Shown here: positions 32,625 to 41,429 of the stretch, piece after piece
How positions within the stretch are numbered: the stretch's first letter is position 1
Layout: every line of letters starts with the position of its first letter
Assembly (NCBI RefSeq): GCF_003945545.1
Contig: NZ_CP029617.1
Coordinates: forward strand, 124,001 to 188,000
Reading direction: 5' to 3'
Source of the DNA: Streptomyces sp. WAC 01529
GTDB taxonomy: Bacteria > Actinomycetota > Actinomycetes > Streptomycetales > Streptomycetaceae
Length of the DNA stretch: 64,000 bases
Notes under the pieces: model-generated
Databases searched by the model: none
What the model saw: only the letters and a program-made list of their open reading frames with translations
What the model was told of the DNA's origin: nothing
Made by a program: the position numbers and the translations under genes

Positions 32625-33884
32625 TCACGTCTCCACGGCCGGCTGCCGCTCCGTGCCGCCATCGCCGCGCAGTCGGCGGCGCAGCGCCGCGAGCCGCGGG
32701 TGGCGTTCGTTGAGCTCCGCCGCGCGGCGGTCCAGCTCCTGCATGAGGCGCTCGGTGCGCTTGTCGAGGTCCAGCTCGTCGAGGATCCGGTCGATCTCGG
32801 CGAGCAGCGCGCCGTGCAGCTGCCACTGCCTGGGGTGCTCCCGCACGTCTTCCAGCAGCATCTCGGCGACCCGGTCGCGAGTGGCCCGGCTCGCGGCCAG
32901 GGCGTCGGTCAGCCGCTCCTCGGCCTGCTCCGCGTTGGCGGCCACCTGGGTGGTGATCAGCCGGGCGAAGCTCTCGATGGCCTCGGCCACCTGCTCGAAC
33001 AGCTGCTGAAGGCCGGCCGACACGTCCGGCGGGAACAGCGGTTCGTCCGTACGGAACTTCGCCAGGTCGGTCAGACTTCGCGTCAGCACTCGCAGCACCA
33101 CCGCGCAGATCTCCAGGGTGTCCAGCCCCGTCCGGAGCACCACCCGGGACAGCAGCCCCTGCCGTACGCGCGGATTCATCCGCAGGCTCTCCTCCGCCTG
33201 CCGCAGCGAGGCGTCGACCTCCACGATGTCGTGGTCCAGCCGCCGCGCCTCGTGCAGCCTGGCGGCCGCGTGCGGGAAGGGGAGGTTGCCCCCGGCGATC
33301 TCCGCGCCCATGGTGCGGAACATCCGGCCCATCCCGCGCGCCAGCCCGTCGATGGACATCCCCGCGGACTGCGTCCACACAGGGGGCGCGAACAGCAGGT
33401 TGAACAGCAGGCCCACCCCGGCGCCGATCAGCGTCTCCAGGACCCGGTGCCAGGCCGCCGAGGTGGCCTGGGAGACACCCAGGACCAGCATCGCGCTGAT
33501 CGCCACCTCGGGCACGAACTCGTTCACCCGTACGAAACGGCCGATGATCAGCGAGGTGAAGATCGTCAGACCCAGGCTCCACCAGGTCAGCCCGACCAGG
33601 GCGGTGAAGCCAATGGCGATGAGGACGCCGACGATGACGGAGTTCACGCGCCGGATACCGGTGGTCAGGGTCGCGTACAGGGTGACCTGGACGACCAGGA
33701 GCGCGGTGAGCGGGGCCGTCAGGGGGGCGGGTTGCGCGGGCAGGACCAGCAAGGCGGCGCTGAAGGAGATCACGGCCGCGGCCGTGGAACGCAGGGTCTG
33801 CGCCGCGACGGGCTCGGTGGTCCGCCGCACCAGTTTGATCACGGGTGCTGATACGTCCGGCATGACATTCACGTTCCCGATCAT
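32625..33884 (-). CDS. FUSC/aromatic-acid-exporter family membrane protein
   Basis: This 419-residue protein has an N-terminal membrane half with about six segments (ALLVVQVTLYATLTTGIRRV, VLIAIGFTALVGLTWWSLGL, VLETLIGAGVGLLFNLLF). The soluble C-terminal half is helical and coiled-coil-like and rich in Glu/Arg (VEVDASLRQAEESLR, ELDRRAAELNERH). This is the layout of the FUSC/ArAE exporters. The ATG at 33884 is the likely start, with GAGAGG just upstream; ATGs at 33908 and 33863 are alternatives. The substrate is unknown. It converges on the 2-phosphoglycerate kinase gene. Confidence 0.8.
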   Translation of the reverse strand: MIGNVNVMPDVSAPVIKLVRRTTEPVAAQTLRSTAAAVISFSAALLVLPAQPAPLTAPLTALLVVQVTLYATLTTGIRRVNSVIVGVLIAIGFTALVGLTWWSLGLTIFTSLIIGRFVRVNEFVPEVAISAMLVLGVSQATSAAWHRVLETLIGAGVGLLFNLLFAPPVWTQSAGMSIDGLARGMGRMFRTMGAEIAGGNLPFPHAAARLHEARRLDHDIVEVDASLRQAEESLRMNPRVRQGLLSRVVLRTGLDTLEICAVVLRVLTRSLTDLAKFRTDEPLFPPDVSAGLQQLFEQVAEAIESFARLITTQVAANAEQAEERLTDALAASRATRDRVAEMLLEDVREHPRQWQLHGALLAEIDRILDELDLDKRTERLMQELDRRAAELNERHPRLAALRRRLRGDGGTERQPAVET

Positions 33885-34304
33885 GAGCCTCTCACCACAC
33901 TTCAGCACGAGAGCCCCCCAAACGCCGTTTCGTACCGCCCGTCACGTGCGCCCCCGGCAGCCGCTCCCCCGGCGTCTGCCGCTCGACTTCGTCCACGGAC
34001 AGGCAGGACCCGCCGAGCCCCAAGCCGAGACCGCGCTCGGCGTGGCCTTGGTGTCTGATCACCTGTCACAGACTGGCCCGCCCTCGGACCCTCCTCGGGT
34101 GCCCGGTGAGGACGGCGTCCACGTGCGGAATCCGTGCCGGCAGCGGCCACCATCTTGTTCGCAGGCCACTACCACACCCTCCGCGCATACCAACGCCGCT
34201 CCGCACAGGGGCAGTTGGCCGCATGGGGACCCAATGGGAGTTTGGCGTTGGGGACTGAGGCCTAGGTTGTAAGGTCATGCCGGAGCGGAGGCGGGAGGGG
34301 CGCT
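33885..34304. other. 420-bp divergent gap; no gene seen
   Basis: This region separates the FUSC-family gene (minus) from the unknown gene at 34305 (plus) and must carry both promoters. A TAGGTT hexamer at 34263-34268 is a possible -10 for the rightward gene. I see no coding frame with protein character on either strand and no repeat. Confidence 0.4.
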
Positions 34305-35150
34305 GTGGGACGTAAACGGATAGGGATCGTCTCCGCTATCGACGAGGGCAACGACTCGGCACTCCGGTACTTGATCTTGCATCTCAATACTTTGCAGAGC
34401 GGTTTCGAGTTCGAGTTCCTGTCCCCCGACCCGACGGACCTCCTCATTCTGATGCTCACGCGAGGCGAGCCCCTCGACCGTGAGGTCGTACGAGCGGAGT
34501 GTGAGGCATTCCGGCAGGGCATGCGGCGCCGCTTCAGCACGCTGTCGGGCGTCTTCCAGACCAAGGAGGAGGAGCCGCCCGATCGCCTGGTGGTGCTGAC
34601 GAAGGCGACGCTGGCCGACAACTTCTATTCGTTGCGGCACAACGGTGTCTCGATCATCGCCCTCGGCAACTGGCAGAGGTGGATGGCCCCGCCGTCGATC
34701 CTGGAGTTCGTGCTGACGCTCACGGTGCGAGAAGCGGTCGCCGCTGTCTCCCCTCGCTTGCGCGGCTCAGTACACCTGGGAACGAAGGGCTGCGTGGGTG
34801 ATGTCACTCCTGTATTGAGCGACGTCCGTCAGAAGGTGATGTCGTCGTATCTCTGCGGCTATTGCAGAAGCGCCCTGGAGGAAGACGGGGTCTCGAATTT
34901 GATCCCGGACGTGGAAGTGATGCTGTCCAAGTCATGGCTCGGAACGGCTGATGACTCCTCGTCGCCGGCCGGGGTGGTGTCCGCGCTTGGCCATGACCTG
35001 TTCATCGTAAAAGGCCTGGAACCGACTGCGTGGGAGCATGTGCGCAGCACGTTGCGACAGGACGGCACGCAACAGCTCCTGACCTTGTTCCAGACGACTC
35101 TTGCGGCAGTGCTGATAGCCGGCTTGATCGTTGCTCTCGGGCTGAAGTAG
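34305..35150 (+). CDS. Unassigned protein with CxxC motif and C-terminal membrane anchor
   Basis: This 281-residue protein starts at a GTG preceded by GGGAGGGG. The N-terminal two thirds are soluble alpha/beta (GIVSAIDEGNDSALRYLILH, LVVLTKATLADNFYSLRHNG). The middle block LGTKGCVGDVTPVLSDVRQK leads to LCGYCRSAL, where Cys-x-x-Cys plus the earlier Cys could bind a metal. The last 25 residues are one hydrophobic segment (TTLAAVLIAGLIVALGL), so it is probably tail-anchored with the body in the cytoplasm. I do not recognise the family. It stands alone between divergent and convergent neighbours. Confidence 0.65.
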   Translation: MGRKRIGIVSAIDEGNDSALRYLILHLNTLQSGFEFEFLSPDPTDLLILMLTRGEPLDREVVRAECEAFRQGMRRRFSTLSGVFQTKEEEPPDRLVVLTKATLADNFYSLRHNGVSIIALGNWQRWMAPPSILEFVLTLTVREAVAAVSPRLRGSVHLGTKGCVGDVTPVLSDVRQKVMSSYLCGYCRSALEEDGVSNLIPDVEVMLSKSWLGTADDSSSPAGVVSALGHDLFIVKGLEPTAWEHVRSTLRQDGTQQLLTLFQTTLAAVLIAGLIVALGLK

Positions 35151-35227
35151 GCGACGGACACACCGCCATCCCCCCGATCAAAGGTGATCAGCGATTACCT
35201 CTGGGAGCGGGGCCCGGCGAAGCCGGA

Positions 35228-36214
35228 TCAGGCGCGCAGGGTGACGCCGAAACGGGTCCTCATCCGTCGCAGTTCCCACAGCGAGACGGCTGTCACCGAC
35301 AGCGGTCCGCCCAGCATGGAGCAGAACTGCACGGCGGGCGGGCCCCCCGGCATGCCGCCGCCGATCAGGTTGAAGACCGCGAACACCCACACCAGCGCCA
35401 TGGTCAGGACCGGCGGCAGCAGCGGGTGGACCTGGGCGCTGTTGAAGGCGCTGCGGGCCGAGTACAGCGACGCCATGAAGAAGAAGGGAAAACCCCACAC
35501 GATCACGATGATCGCGGCGACGCCCAGTACGTACTCCCACCAACTCCTCCCGTCGTTGACGTCAATGGCCTGCGCCGTGAGGGTGAGGATGCCGCTGATG
35601 ACGACCAACGTCAGCACGTACCAGCCGACCGCCTTGAGCGGAGCGCGCAGCCGGGAGCGCAGATGCGGCCGCAGGTGCGAGGGCGCGTAATAGATGAATC
35701 CGACGATGACCAGGGGTCCGGCGATGAGCAGCACCAAGGGGGCGACGATGAGGTTGGCGACGCCGCTCCACGCCGCGTCCTCCAAGCGGTTCCGGTCCAC
35801 GTTGTAGGCGAGGATCAGGGCGATGGTGGCTGCGGCACCCAGCACCGTGCGGGCCAGCTGGACGCGGTCCACGGCCCGGTCCACTATTCGGCTCTCCCCC
35901 TCCTGCGCGAAAAGCCGGGTGGCGACGCGATGCGCCGAGCGCAGGATCGCGGAGACGAACCCGAAGAGCGAGAAGTACGACAGGCAGCCGCGCGAACGCC
36001 GGGCGGCAGGCCTCGTGGGCTGGGGGGCGTAGGGGTACGGAGCCTGGTTCGGGTTCCGGTTCAGGTTCGGATACGGGCCCGGATTCGGTGGTGGCGGACC
36101 GTACGAGCCGCCCGGCGGTGATCCGTGAGGAGCGCCCCAGCCGCCCTGGCCTCCCGGTCCGTTGCCGCCAGACTGACCCGGGCCGTTGTCCGGCCCCCAT
36201 CCCCCCGTAGCCAT
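35228..36214 (-). CDS. Multi-pass membrane protein with Gly/Pro/Asn-rich N-terminus
   Basis: The protein has 328 residues. The first 70 residues are low-complexity Gly/Pro/Asn with many PNPGPY and NRNPNQ-like units and are presumably cytoplasmic and disordered. About six membrane segments follow (VLGAAATIALILAY, IVAPLVLLIAGPLVIVGFIY, YVLTLVVISGILTLTAQA, VLGVAAIIVIVWGFPFFFMA). Many Streptomyces membrane proteins have this layout without known function. The ATG at 36214 precedes the low-complexity region and has GGGGAA upstream. Confidence 0.65.
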   Translation of the reverse strand: MATGGWGPDNGPGQSGGNGPGGQGGWGAPHGSPPGGSYGPPPPNPGPYPNLNRNPNQAPYPYAPQPTRPAARRSRGCLSYFSLFGFVSAILRSAHRVATRLFAQEGESRIVDRAVDRVQLARTVLGAAATIALILAYNVDRNRLEDAAWSGVANLIVAPLVLLIAGPLVIVGFIYYAPSHLRPHLRSRLRAPLKAVGWYVLTLVVISGILTLTAQAIDVNDGRSWWEYVLGVAAIIVIVWGFPFFFMASLYSARSAFNSAQVHPLLPPVLTMALVWVFAVFNLIGGGMPGGPPAVQFCSMLGGPLSVTAVSLWELRRMRTRFGVTLRA

Positions 36215-36373
36215 GCCGTTCCCCGTTCGACTTTCGGCCAGTTGCCGCGTGTCCTGTGACGCCACGCACGGCGCAGTGTAGTGGCACACCGGGTGACAGA
36301 GGTCGCGCGCGTTGCCGGTCGCGGCGCCCCGCTGCTCGCGCGCTCAGGGTGGCGCGGCAGCAGGGCCGGGCGG

Positions 36374-37318
36374 TCACGCGGCGGGGTTGACCTGCTCGTT
36401 GATTCGGCAGGTCAGGTCCAGCGCGGCCAGGGCGCTCGCCGGGCTGATCTCGTTGGTGGCCTCACCGCGCAGCACAGCCAGTACGTGGTCGATCATCGCC
36501 GTGTACTGGTCGGCGGCGGCCAGCTTCACCTCGTGGGCGCCCTCCTCGGTGTAGGCGGTGAGAGTGCCGGTCGGTTTGCCGTCGTAGCCCATGGCCGAGG
36601 TCCACTCAAGGACGCCGTGGGTGAAGGCGGCGGTGTAGCCGCTGCGGGCGCCCCACGGCTTGGGCCGCAGCGAGGAGAGCGAGCTGCGGGCGATCGCGCC
36701 GTCGAAGGCGAGGGTGGCCTCGACCGCGCCGGCGTCCGCGTCGCGCCCCACCGCGGTGACGTGCACCTGGTCCGGTGTGCCGAGGGCGCGGGTGATCAGG
36801 TCCAGGTCGCTGTGCATGGCCTCCATCGGCAGCTGCTTCAGCCCGAGCGAGGCGCCCGGCCACAGCAGAGCGACCGCGTTCCAGCAGGCCAGTTCCTGGA
36901 GTCGGCCGTAGGTACCGTCGCGTACGGCGTCGGTGAGGGCCTGGTTGGCAGGGATGAACCGCTCGAACATGTCCACGAACACGTGCTGGTCGCTCGACTC
37001 GGCGGCCGCCACGATCCTGCGGCCCTCCTCCAGGGAACCGGCCATGGGCAGTTCGGTCAGAACGTGCTTGCCGGCCTCCAGGGCGCGCAGCACCATCGGT
37101 GCGTGCAGCGGGATGGGCAGACAGACATCGACCAAGTCGAAGGAGGGGTCGGTGAAGGCCGCGTCCAGGTCCGTGCCGGCGGCGAACCCGAACTGTCCGG
37201 CCACCCCTGCGGTCTTGTCCGCGTCGCGGCCGAACATCACCACCTCTACGTCGTCACGGGCGGCGTAGACGGCGGCGTGCGCCTGGCCGAAGTTGGTTCC
37301 CAACAGGGCTATCTTCAT
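36374..37318 (-). CDS. Gfo/Idh/MocA-family oxidoreductase
   Basis: This 314-residue protein opens with a Rossmann motif (IALLGTNFGQAHAAVYAAR) and has the family block VCLPIPLHAPMVLRALEAGK then HVLTELPMAGSLEEG, in which the usual catalytic Lys of EKP is replaced by Leu (TELP), so activity may be altered. The C-terminal half is the typical beta-sheet substrate domain. The ATG at 37318 follows an AAAGGAA purine stretch. It is the last gene in a minus-strand run with two VOC proteins and an MFS pump, all opposite a WYL regulator. The substrate is unknown. Confidence 0.78.
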   Translation of the reverse strand: MKIALLGTNFGQAHAAVYAARDDVEVVMFGRDADKTAGVAGQFGFAAGTDLDAAFTDPSFDLVDVCLPIPLHAPMVLRALEAGKHVLTELPMAGSLEEGRRIVAAAESSDQHVFVDMFERFIPANQALTDAVRDGTYGRLQELACWNAVALLWPGASLGLKQLPMEAMHSDLDLITRALGTPDQVHVTAVGRDADAGAVEATLAFDGAIARSSLSSLRPKPWGARSGYTAAFTHGVLEWTSAMGYDGKPTGTLTAYTEEGAHEVKLAAADQYTAMIDHVLAVLRGEATNEISPASALAALDLTCRINEQVNPAA

Positions 37319-37383
37319 GAGGGTTTGGTTCCTTTCCATGGGTGGTCAGGTAGGGCTCCTGTGGTCAGCAGGGACTCCTGTGG

Positions 37384-37788
37384 TCAGGAGGGCTGGGTCT
37401 GGCTGATGCACAGCGGCTGGCCGCAGGGGTCCAGCAGAACGGTCCAGTGATCGCCGCCGGGCTGGAAGTCGGGCTTGCTCGCCCCGAGTTCCAGCAGCCG
37501 CTGCTCCGCGGCGACCACATCGGGGAAGGCCAGATCCATGTGGAAGGGCAGGTCCTGCTGGGGCCAGGCGGGTGCGGTGAAGGAGCTGGACGTCCAGAAG
37601 ACGTACATCGCGTCGCCGACGGTGACGGGGAAGGCGACCTCGTTGCCGTGTTCGTCGGGGTAGGGCTCGCCGACCTCGCTGCCCAGCGCGGCGGCGTAGA
37701 ACTCGGCGAGCCGACGCCCGTCATCAGCCCAGATCGCGTACGAGATCACCGAGCCCTTGAGGGCATCAGCGGAGTGGGAGGTGCTCAT
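37384..37788 (-). CDS. VOC-family (glyoxalase-like) protein, single domain
   Basis: This 134-residue protein has the paired beta-alpha-beta units of the vicinal-oxygen-chelate fold: SVISYAIWADDGRRLAEFYA at the start and FHMDLAFPDVVAAEQRLLEL then HWTVLLDPCGQPLCI at the end. Potential metal ligands (His and Glu) are at the expected places only in part. A purine-rich GGAAAGGAAA precedes the ATG. It lies between the Gfo/Idh/MocA gene and a two-domain VOC gene in the same run. Confidence 0.8.
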   Translation of the reverse strand: MSTSHSADALKGSVISYAIWADDGRRLAEFYAAALGSEVGEPYPDEHGNEVAFPVTVGDAMYVFWTSSSFTAPAWPQQDLPFHMDLAFPDVVAAEQRLLELGASKPDFQPGGDHWTVLLDPCGQPLCISQTQPS

Positions 37789-37893
37789 GGTGGAGGTTTC
37801 CTTTCCTCGGTGGCGCGGCTGCTCGGGTGCGGGCCGCGGGCTTGGTGGGGGGGAGGGTGGCGGTGGGCGGGGCAGCGTCCGGGTGTCGCTCCA

Positions 37894-38721
37894 TCACGGC
37901 GTCCGCGTACGCACGGGCGGGGAGAACAGCCCGAAGCGGGTGCCGCGCGGATCGAGTACGCGGGAGAAGACCAGCCCCTCGGGGTCGGTCGCGGGGCCGT
38001 ACTCGACCCGGGCACCCGCCTGTTCCGCGGCCGTACTGATGGTCACGGCGTCGGAGACCAGGAAGCACGGCATGACGTAGTCGACGCCCTCGGGGCTTTC
38101 GCTGTAGTCCCGCAGTCCGCCGACGGGCCCCTGGGCGCCGGTGAAGACGTCGAAGTACGGGGTGCCGTCAGCCGACTCGCCCCTCTCGAACCGCCAGCCG
38201 AACGCCGCCGCGTAGAAGTCCCTCGTGGCCTGCGCGTCGGTGGTGCCGATCTCGAACCGGGCCATCGCACCGGGCTGCGGCGCGGCCACGGCCTGCTCCA
38301 TGTGTCCCTCGGTCGCCCGGGCCCGCTCGGCGAGCTTCGCCGACTCGCCGCGGGAGAACAGGGACAGGGCGTTGCCGCGCGGGTCGGCCAGCCGGGCGAA
38401 GACCGTCACCTCGCCGACCGCCGTCGCCGGCACCAGAACCTGCGCGCCGAGTGCGGTGAGCTTGTCGACATCGGCGTGGACGTCGGCGGAGAGGATGGAG
38501 AGGTTGAGGCTCTCGCCGCCGGTGTCGCCCTGCTGGATCGCGCCCATCGGCCAGGGGGCGCCCGGGGCGATGATGCGGGTGTAGGCGCGGCCGTCGACCG
38601 AGGAGTCCAGGTCGACTTCGAAGTTCCAGCCGAGCAGCGGGCCGTAGAAGTCGGTGGCGGCCTTCGGATCGGTGGTGCAGATCTCGAACCAGACCACTTG
38701 GCCGGGAGACATGAGACTCAT
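37894..38721 (-). CDS. VOC-family protein with two glyoxalase-like domains
   Basis: This 275-residue protein is a tandem of two VOC domains. The first covers residues 5-120 (VWFEICTTDPKAATDFYGPL ... RLADPRGNALSLFS). The second covers about 150-270 (ARFEIGTTDAQATRDFYAAA ... RVLDPRGTRFGLFSPP). Such two-domain VOC proteins are common in Streptomyces and some bind and sequester drugs or act on hydroxy-ketones. The ATG at 38721 has AAAGG upstream. It lies just downstream of the MFS pump gene (58-bp gap), so the two may act together against one compound. Confidence 0.85.
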   Translation of the reverse strand: MSLMSPGQVVWFEICTTDPKAATDFYGPLLGWNFEVDLDSSVDGRAYTRIIAPGAPWPMGAIQQGDTGGESLNLSILSADVHADVDKLTALGAQVLVPATAVGEVTVFARLADPRGNALSLFSRGESAKLAERARATEGHMEQAVAAPQPGAMARFEIGTTDAQATRDFYAAAFGWRFERGESADGTPYFDVFTGAQGPVGGLRDYSESPEGVDYVMPCFLVSDAVTISTAAEQAGARVEYGPATDPEGLVFSRVLDPRGTRFGLFSPPVRTRTP

Positions 38722-38779
38722 GGCGGTGATGCCTTTCGTAGGTGTTTCGCAGGGGCAAGGCAAAGCAAGGCAAGGCGTG

Positions 38780-40312
38780 TCAGCCGACGGGGGCCGCCTC
38801 GGCCTCCTGCTCCGGCACCGGCTCCCACTCTCGCTCCGGAGCGGCCTCGTCGCTCGCCGGTCGCTTGGTGCCGACCGTCCTCGGCAGGGCGAACAGGACG
38901 GCGGACGCGGCGAGGAAGGCCGCGGCCACGTACCACAGGGAGCCGGCGAAGGCGTGCGGCATCTGGTGCGCCTGCGTGGTGGGGCTGCCGGGTCCGAGCC
39001 GGTCGAAGAAGACGACCGAGGACAAGGCCACACCGACTGCCTGGCCGAGCTGCATCGTGGTGTTGGTCAGGCCGGAGGCCGAGCCGGCATGCTCGTGGGG
39101 GACCTCGGAGAGGATCGCGTCGGTCAGCGGGGCGATGATCATCCCCATGCCCAGGCCCATCGGGATCAGCGGCATCATCGTCTGCCACAGCGCGATGCCG
39201 GTGCCGTAGTGGCCGGCCAGGCAGACGAACGACACCATGCCCGCGGCGGCCAGCAATCCTCCGGCCTGAAGTACGCGGCGGCCGAAGCGCGGCACCAGCA
39301 CCTGCATCGACAGTCCGGCGCCGGCCATCATCGCCGCCGACAGCGGCATCCCCGACAGCCCGGCCCTCAGCGGCGAGAAGCCAAGCCCCAGCTGCAGGTA
39401 GAGCGTCCAGGCCAGGAAGAACACGCCCGAGGCCAGACCGAACAGCAGCTGCACTCCCTGCCCGCCGGCGAAGCTGCGCCGGGAGAACAGCGACAGCACC
39501 ACCAGCGGCGATCCGCCGCGCCGCGCCAGCCGCCGTTCCCAGGCCACGAACGCGGCCAGGAGGGGCACGGAGGCGGCCATCGATCCGTACGTCCACGCAG
39601 GCCAGCCCAGCTCACGGCCCTGCGTGAGCGGCAGGACCAGCGCCAGCAGACCGGCCGTGGCCAGCACCACGCCCACCAGGTCCAGACGCGCCGCCCGCTC
39701 GGCCCTCGACTCGCGGATCAGCAGGGCCCCGGCGATCAGCCCGGCGACGCCCAGCGGCAGGTTGACCAGGAAGACCGGCCGCCAGCCGAGCCCGAACAGG
39801 TCGCCCTCGACCAGCAGCGCGCCGACCAGAGGCCCGGCGAGCGTGCCCAGGGCCATGACCGAACCGTAGATCCCGAAGACCTTGCCCCGCTCCTGCTCGG
39901 GGAAGGTGACGTGGATGATCGACAGCACCTGCGGCACCATCAACGCGGCCATCGCGCCCTGCGCGACCCGCCCGGCCAGCAGCGTCTCCGGGTTGCCTGC
40001 CACACCGCACACCAGCGAGGTGAGCGTGAAGCCGACGACACCCAGCAGGAAGATCCTCTTGCGGCCGAACAGGTCGCCGAGCCGACCGCCGGTGATCAGC
40101 CCGAGCGCGAACGCCAGCGCATATCCGCCGGTGATCCACTGGACCTGCGCCGTGGACGCGCCGGTCTCGGCCTGGATGTCGGGCAGAGCGATGTGGACCA
40201 CGGTGACGTCGACCGCGTCCATGAAGGAGGCGACGAGTACGACGACCAGCGCCGCCCACCTACGCGGATCCGCCGCGTTCGTGCGGTTTCGGGAGGGTTC
40301 GTTCTCGGACAT
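38780..40312 (-). CDS. MFS drug exporter, DHA2 (EmrB/QacA) family
   Basis: The protein has 510 residues with about 14 hydrophobic segments. The first is ALVVVLVASFMDAVDVTVVH, with the DHA2-type acidic residue in the D.TVVN.ALP pattern. Motif A is GGRLGDLFGRKR and motif C is GTLAGPLVGALL. These fit proton-driven drug exporters of the EmrB/QacA type. It is first in the minus-strand run with the VOC and Gfo/Idh/MocA genes and divergent from a WYL regulator 61 bases away. That regulator is the probable controller. Confidence 0.9.
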   Translation of the reverse strand: MSENEPSRNRTNAADPRRWAALVVVLVASFMDAVDVTVVHIALPDIQAETGASTAQVQWITGGYALAFALGLITGGRLGDLFGRKRIFLLGVVGFTLTSLVCGVAGNPETLLAGRVAQGAMAALMVPQVLSIIHVTFPEQERGKVFGIYGSVMALGTLAGPLVGALLVEGDLFGLGWRPVFLVNLPLGVAGLIAGALLIRESRAERAARLDLVGVVLATAGLLALVLPLTQGRELGWPAWTYGSMAASVPLLAAFVAWERRLARRGGSPLVVLSLFSRRSFAGGQGVQLLFGLASGVFFLAWTLYLQLGLGFSPLRAGLSGMPLSAAMMAGAGLSMQVLVPRFGRRVLQAGGLLAAAGMVSFVCLAGHYGTGIALWQTMMPLIPMGLGMGMIIAPLTDAILSEVPHEHAGSASGLTNTTMQLGQAVGVALSSVVFFDRLGPGSPTTQAHQMPHAFAGSLWYVAAAFLAASAVLFALPRTVGTKRPASDEAAPEREWEPVPEQEAEAAPVG

Positions 40313-40322
40313 GTCTTCACGT

Positions 40323-40352
40323 TAGGACGCTTTTAGGACACCTCACGTCCTT
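40323..40352. promoter_or_regulatory. Dyad operator between MFS pump and WYL regulator
   Basis: AGGACG (40324-40329) and CGTCCT (40346-40351) form a dyad with a 16-base centre that itself contains a further AGGACA (40335-40340). It sits in the 61-bp divergent promoter region, where the WYL regulator would bind to control the pump operon and itself. Confidence 0.45.
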
Positions 40353-40373
40353 AAAGAGCGGCATTCTGGAAAT

Positions 40374-41339
40374 ATGACGACCGACCTTCCCGCCCGGATG
40401 CTCCGGCTGCTCTCCCTGCTGCAGACGCGCCGCGAGTGGTCCGGCACCGAACTCTCCGAGCGGCTCGGCGTCACCGGCCGCACCGTCCGCCGCGACATCG
40501 ACCGCCTGCGCGAGCTGGGCTACCCCGTCGAGGGCACCACGGGCCACGCCGGTGGCTACCGGCTGGCCTCCGGCACCGCCATGCCGCCCCTCATCCTCGA
40601 CGACGACGAGGCCACCGCCACCGCCGTCGCCCTGCGCACCGCCGCCGGTCACCTCACCGGCATGGAAGAGACCACCCTGCGCGCCCTCGCCAAACTCGAA
40701 CAGGTCCTCCCCGCCAGGCTGCGCACGCAGGTGGCCGCAGTGCACCAGACCACGGCCACCATCGGCTGGGAGACCCGCACGGTGCGCATCGACGCCAAGC
40801 TGCTGGCCGCCCTCGCCGCCGCCTGCCGCGACCACGAATCCGTCACCTTCGACTACACCACCCGGCACGGCACCTCGGCCTCGCGCCGCGTCGAACCCCA
40901 CCACCTCGTCGCCTCCGGTGGCCTGTGGTACCTCCTGGCCCACGACACCGGCCGAGACGACTGGCGCATCTACCGCCTCGACCGCATCGGCCACCTCACC
41001 CCCAACCGCAGCCACTTCGCGCCCCGTGCGGTACCGGGCGACGACCCCGCGGCGTACGTCGCCGGGAAGATCGCCGCCGCGCCCACCCGCTACCGCGCCG
41101 TCGCCACCGTCCAGGCCCCCGCCGACACCGTCCGCCGCCGCACCTGGGCCCTGGCCGACCGCGTCCAGCCCCTCGACGCGGACACCTGCGCCGTCGACTG
41201 TTCCGGCGACCGCCTGCCCGGCATCGCCCAGATCCTCGCCGCCCTCGACAGCGACTACACCCTCGATGCCGACCCGCAGGTCACCGCCTATCTCCGGCAG
41301 GCGGCCGAACGGCTTCACCAGGCGGCTTCACCCCGATGA
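40374..41339 (+). CDS. WYL-domain transcriptional regulator
   Basis: This 321-residue protein has an N-terminal HTH_11/DeoR-like winged helix (LLSLLQTRREWSGTELSERL, GVTGRTVRRDIDRLRELGYP) and a central WYL ligand-sensing domain (residues about 140-215: VTFDYTTRHGTSASRRVEPH, GGLWYLLAHDTGRDDWRIYR, LDRIGHL). A C-terminal extension (WCX-like) completes it. It is divergent from the MFS pump operon across 61 bases with a dyad. Regulators of this type often control drug or stress exporters. Confidence 0.9.
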   Translation: MTTDLPARMLRLLSLLQTRREWSGTELSERLGVTGRTVRRDIDRLRELGYPVEGTTGHAGGYRLASGTAMPPLILDDDEATATAVALRTAAGHLTGMEETTLRALAKLEQVLPARLRTQVAAVHQTTATIGWETRTVRIDAKLLAALAAACRDHESVTFDYTTRHGTSASRRVEPHHLVASGGLWYLLAHDTGRDDWRIYRLDRIGHLTPNRSHFAPRAVPGDDPAAYVAGKIAAAPTRYRAVATVQAPADTVRRRTWALADRVQPLDADTCAVDCSGDRLPGIAQILAALDSDYTLDADPQVTAYLRQAAERLHQAASPR

Positions 41340-41340
41340 G

Positions 41341-41420
41341 CCGGTCGGCGAAGCGCCGACCGGGCCGCGCCGTTGGAGCACGCTGACGTGGGGCCGCCCC
41401 AAAGGGTCGGCCCCACGTCA
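41341..41420. terminator. Two stacked hairpins between convergent genes
   Basis: The first stem is CCGGTCGGCG (41341-41350) with CGCCGACCGG (41354-41363), a perfect 10-bp stem with a 3-base loop. The second is TGACGTGGGGCCG (41384-41396) with CGGCCCCACGTCA (41408-41420), a perfect 13-bp stem with an 11-base loop. They lie between the convergent WYL and fasciclin genes and would stop transcription from both sides. Confidence 0.65.
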
Positions 41421-41429
41421 CTACCGGTG

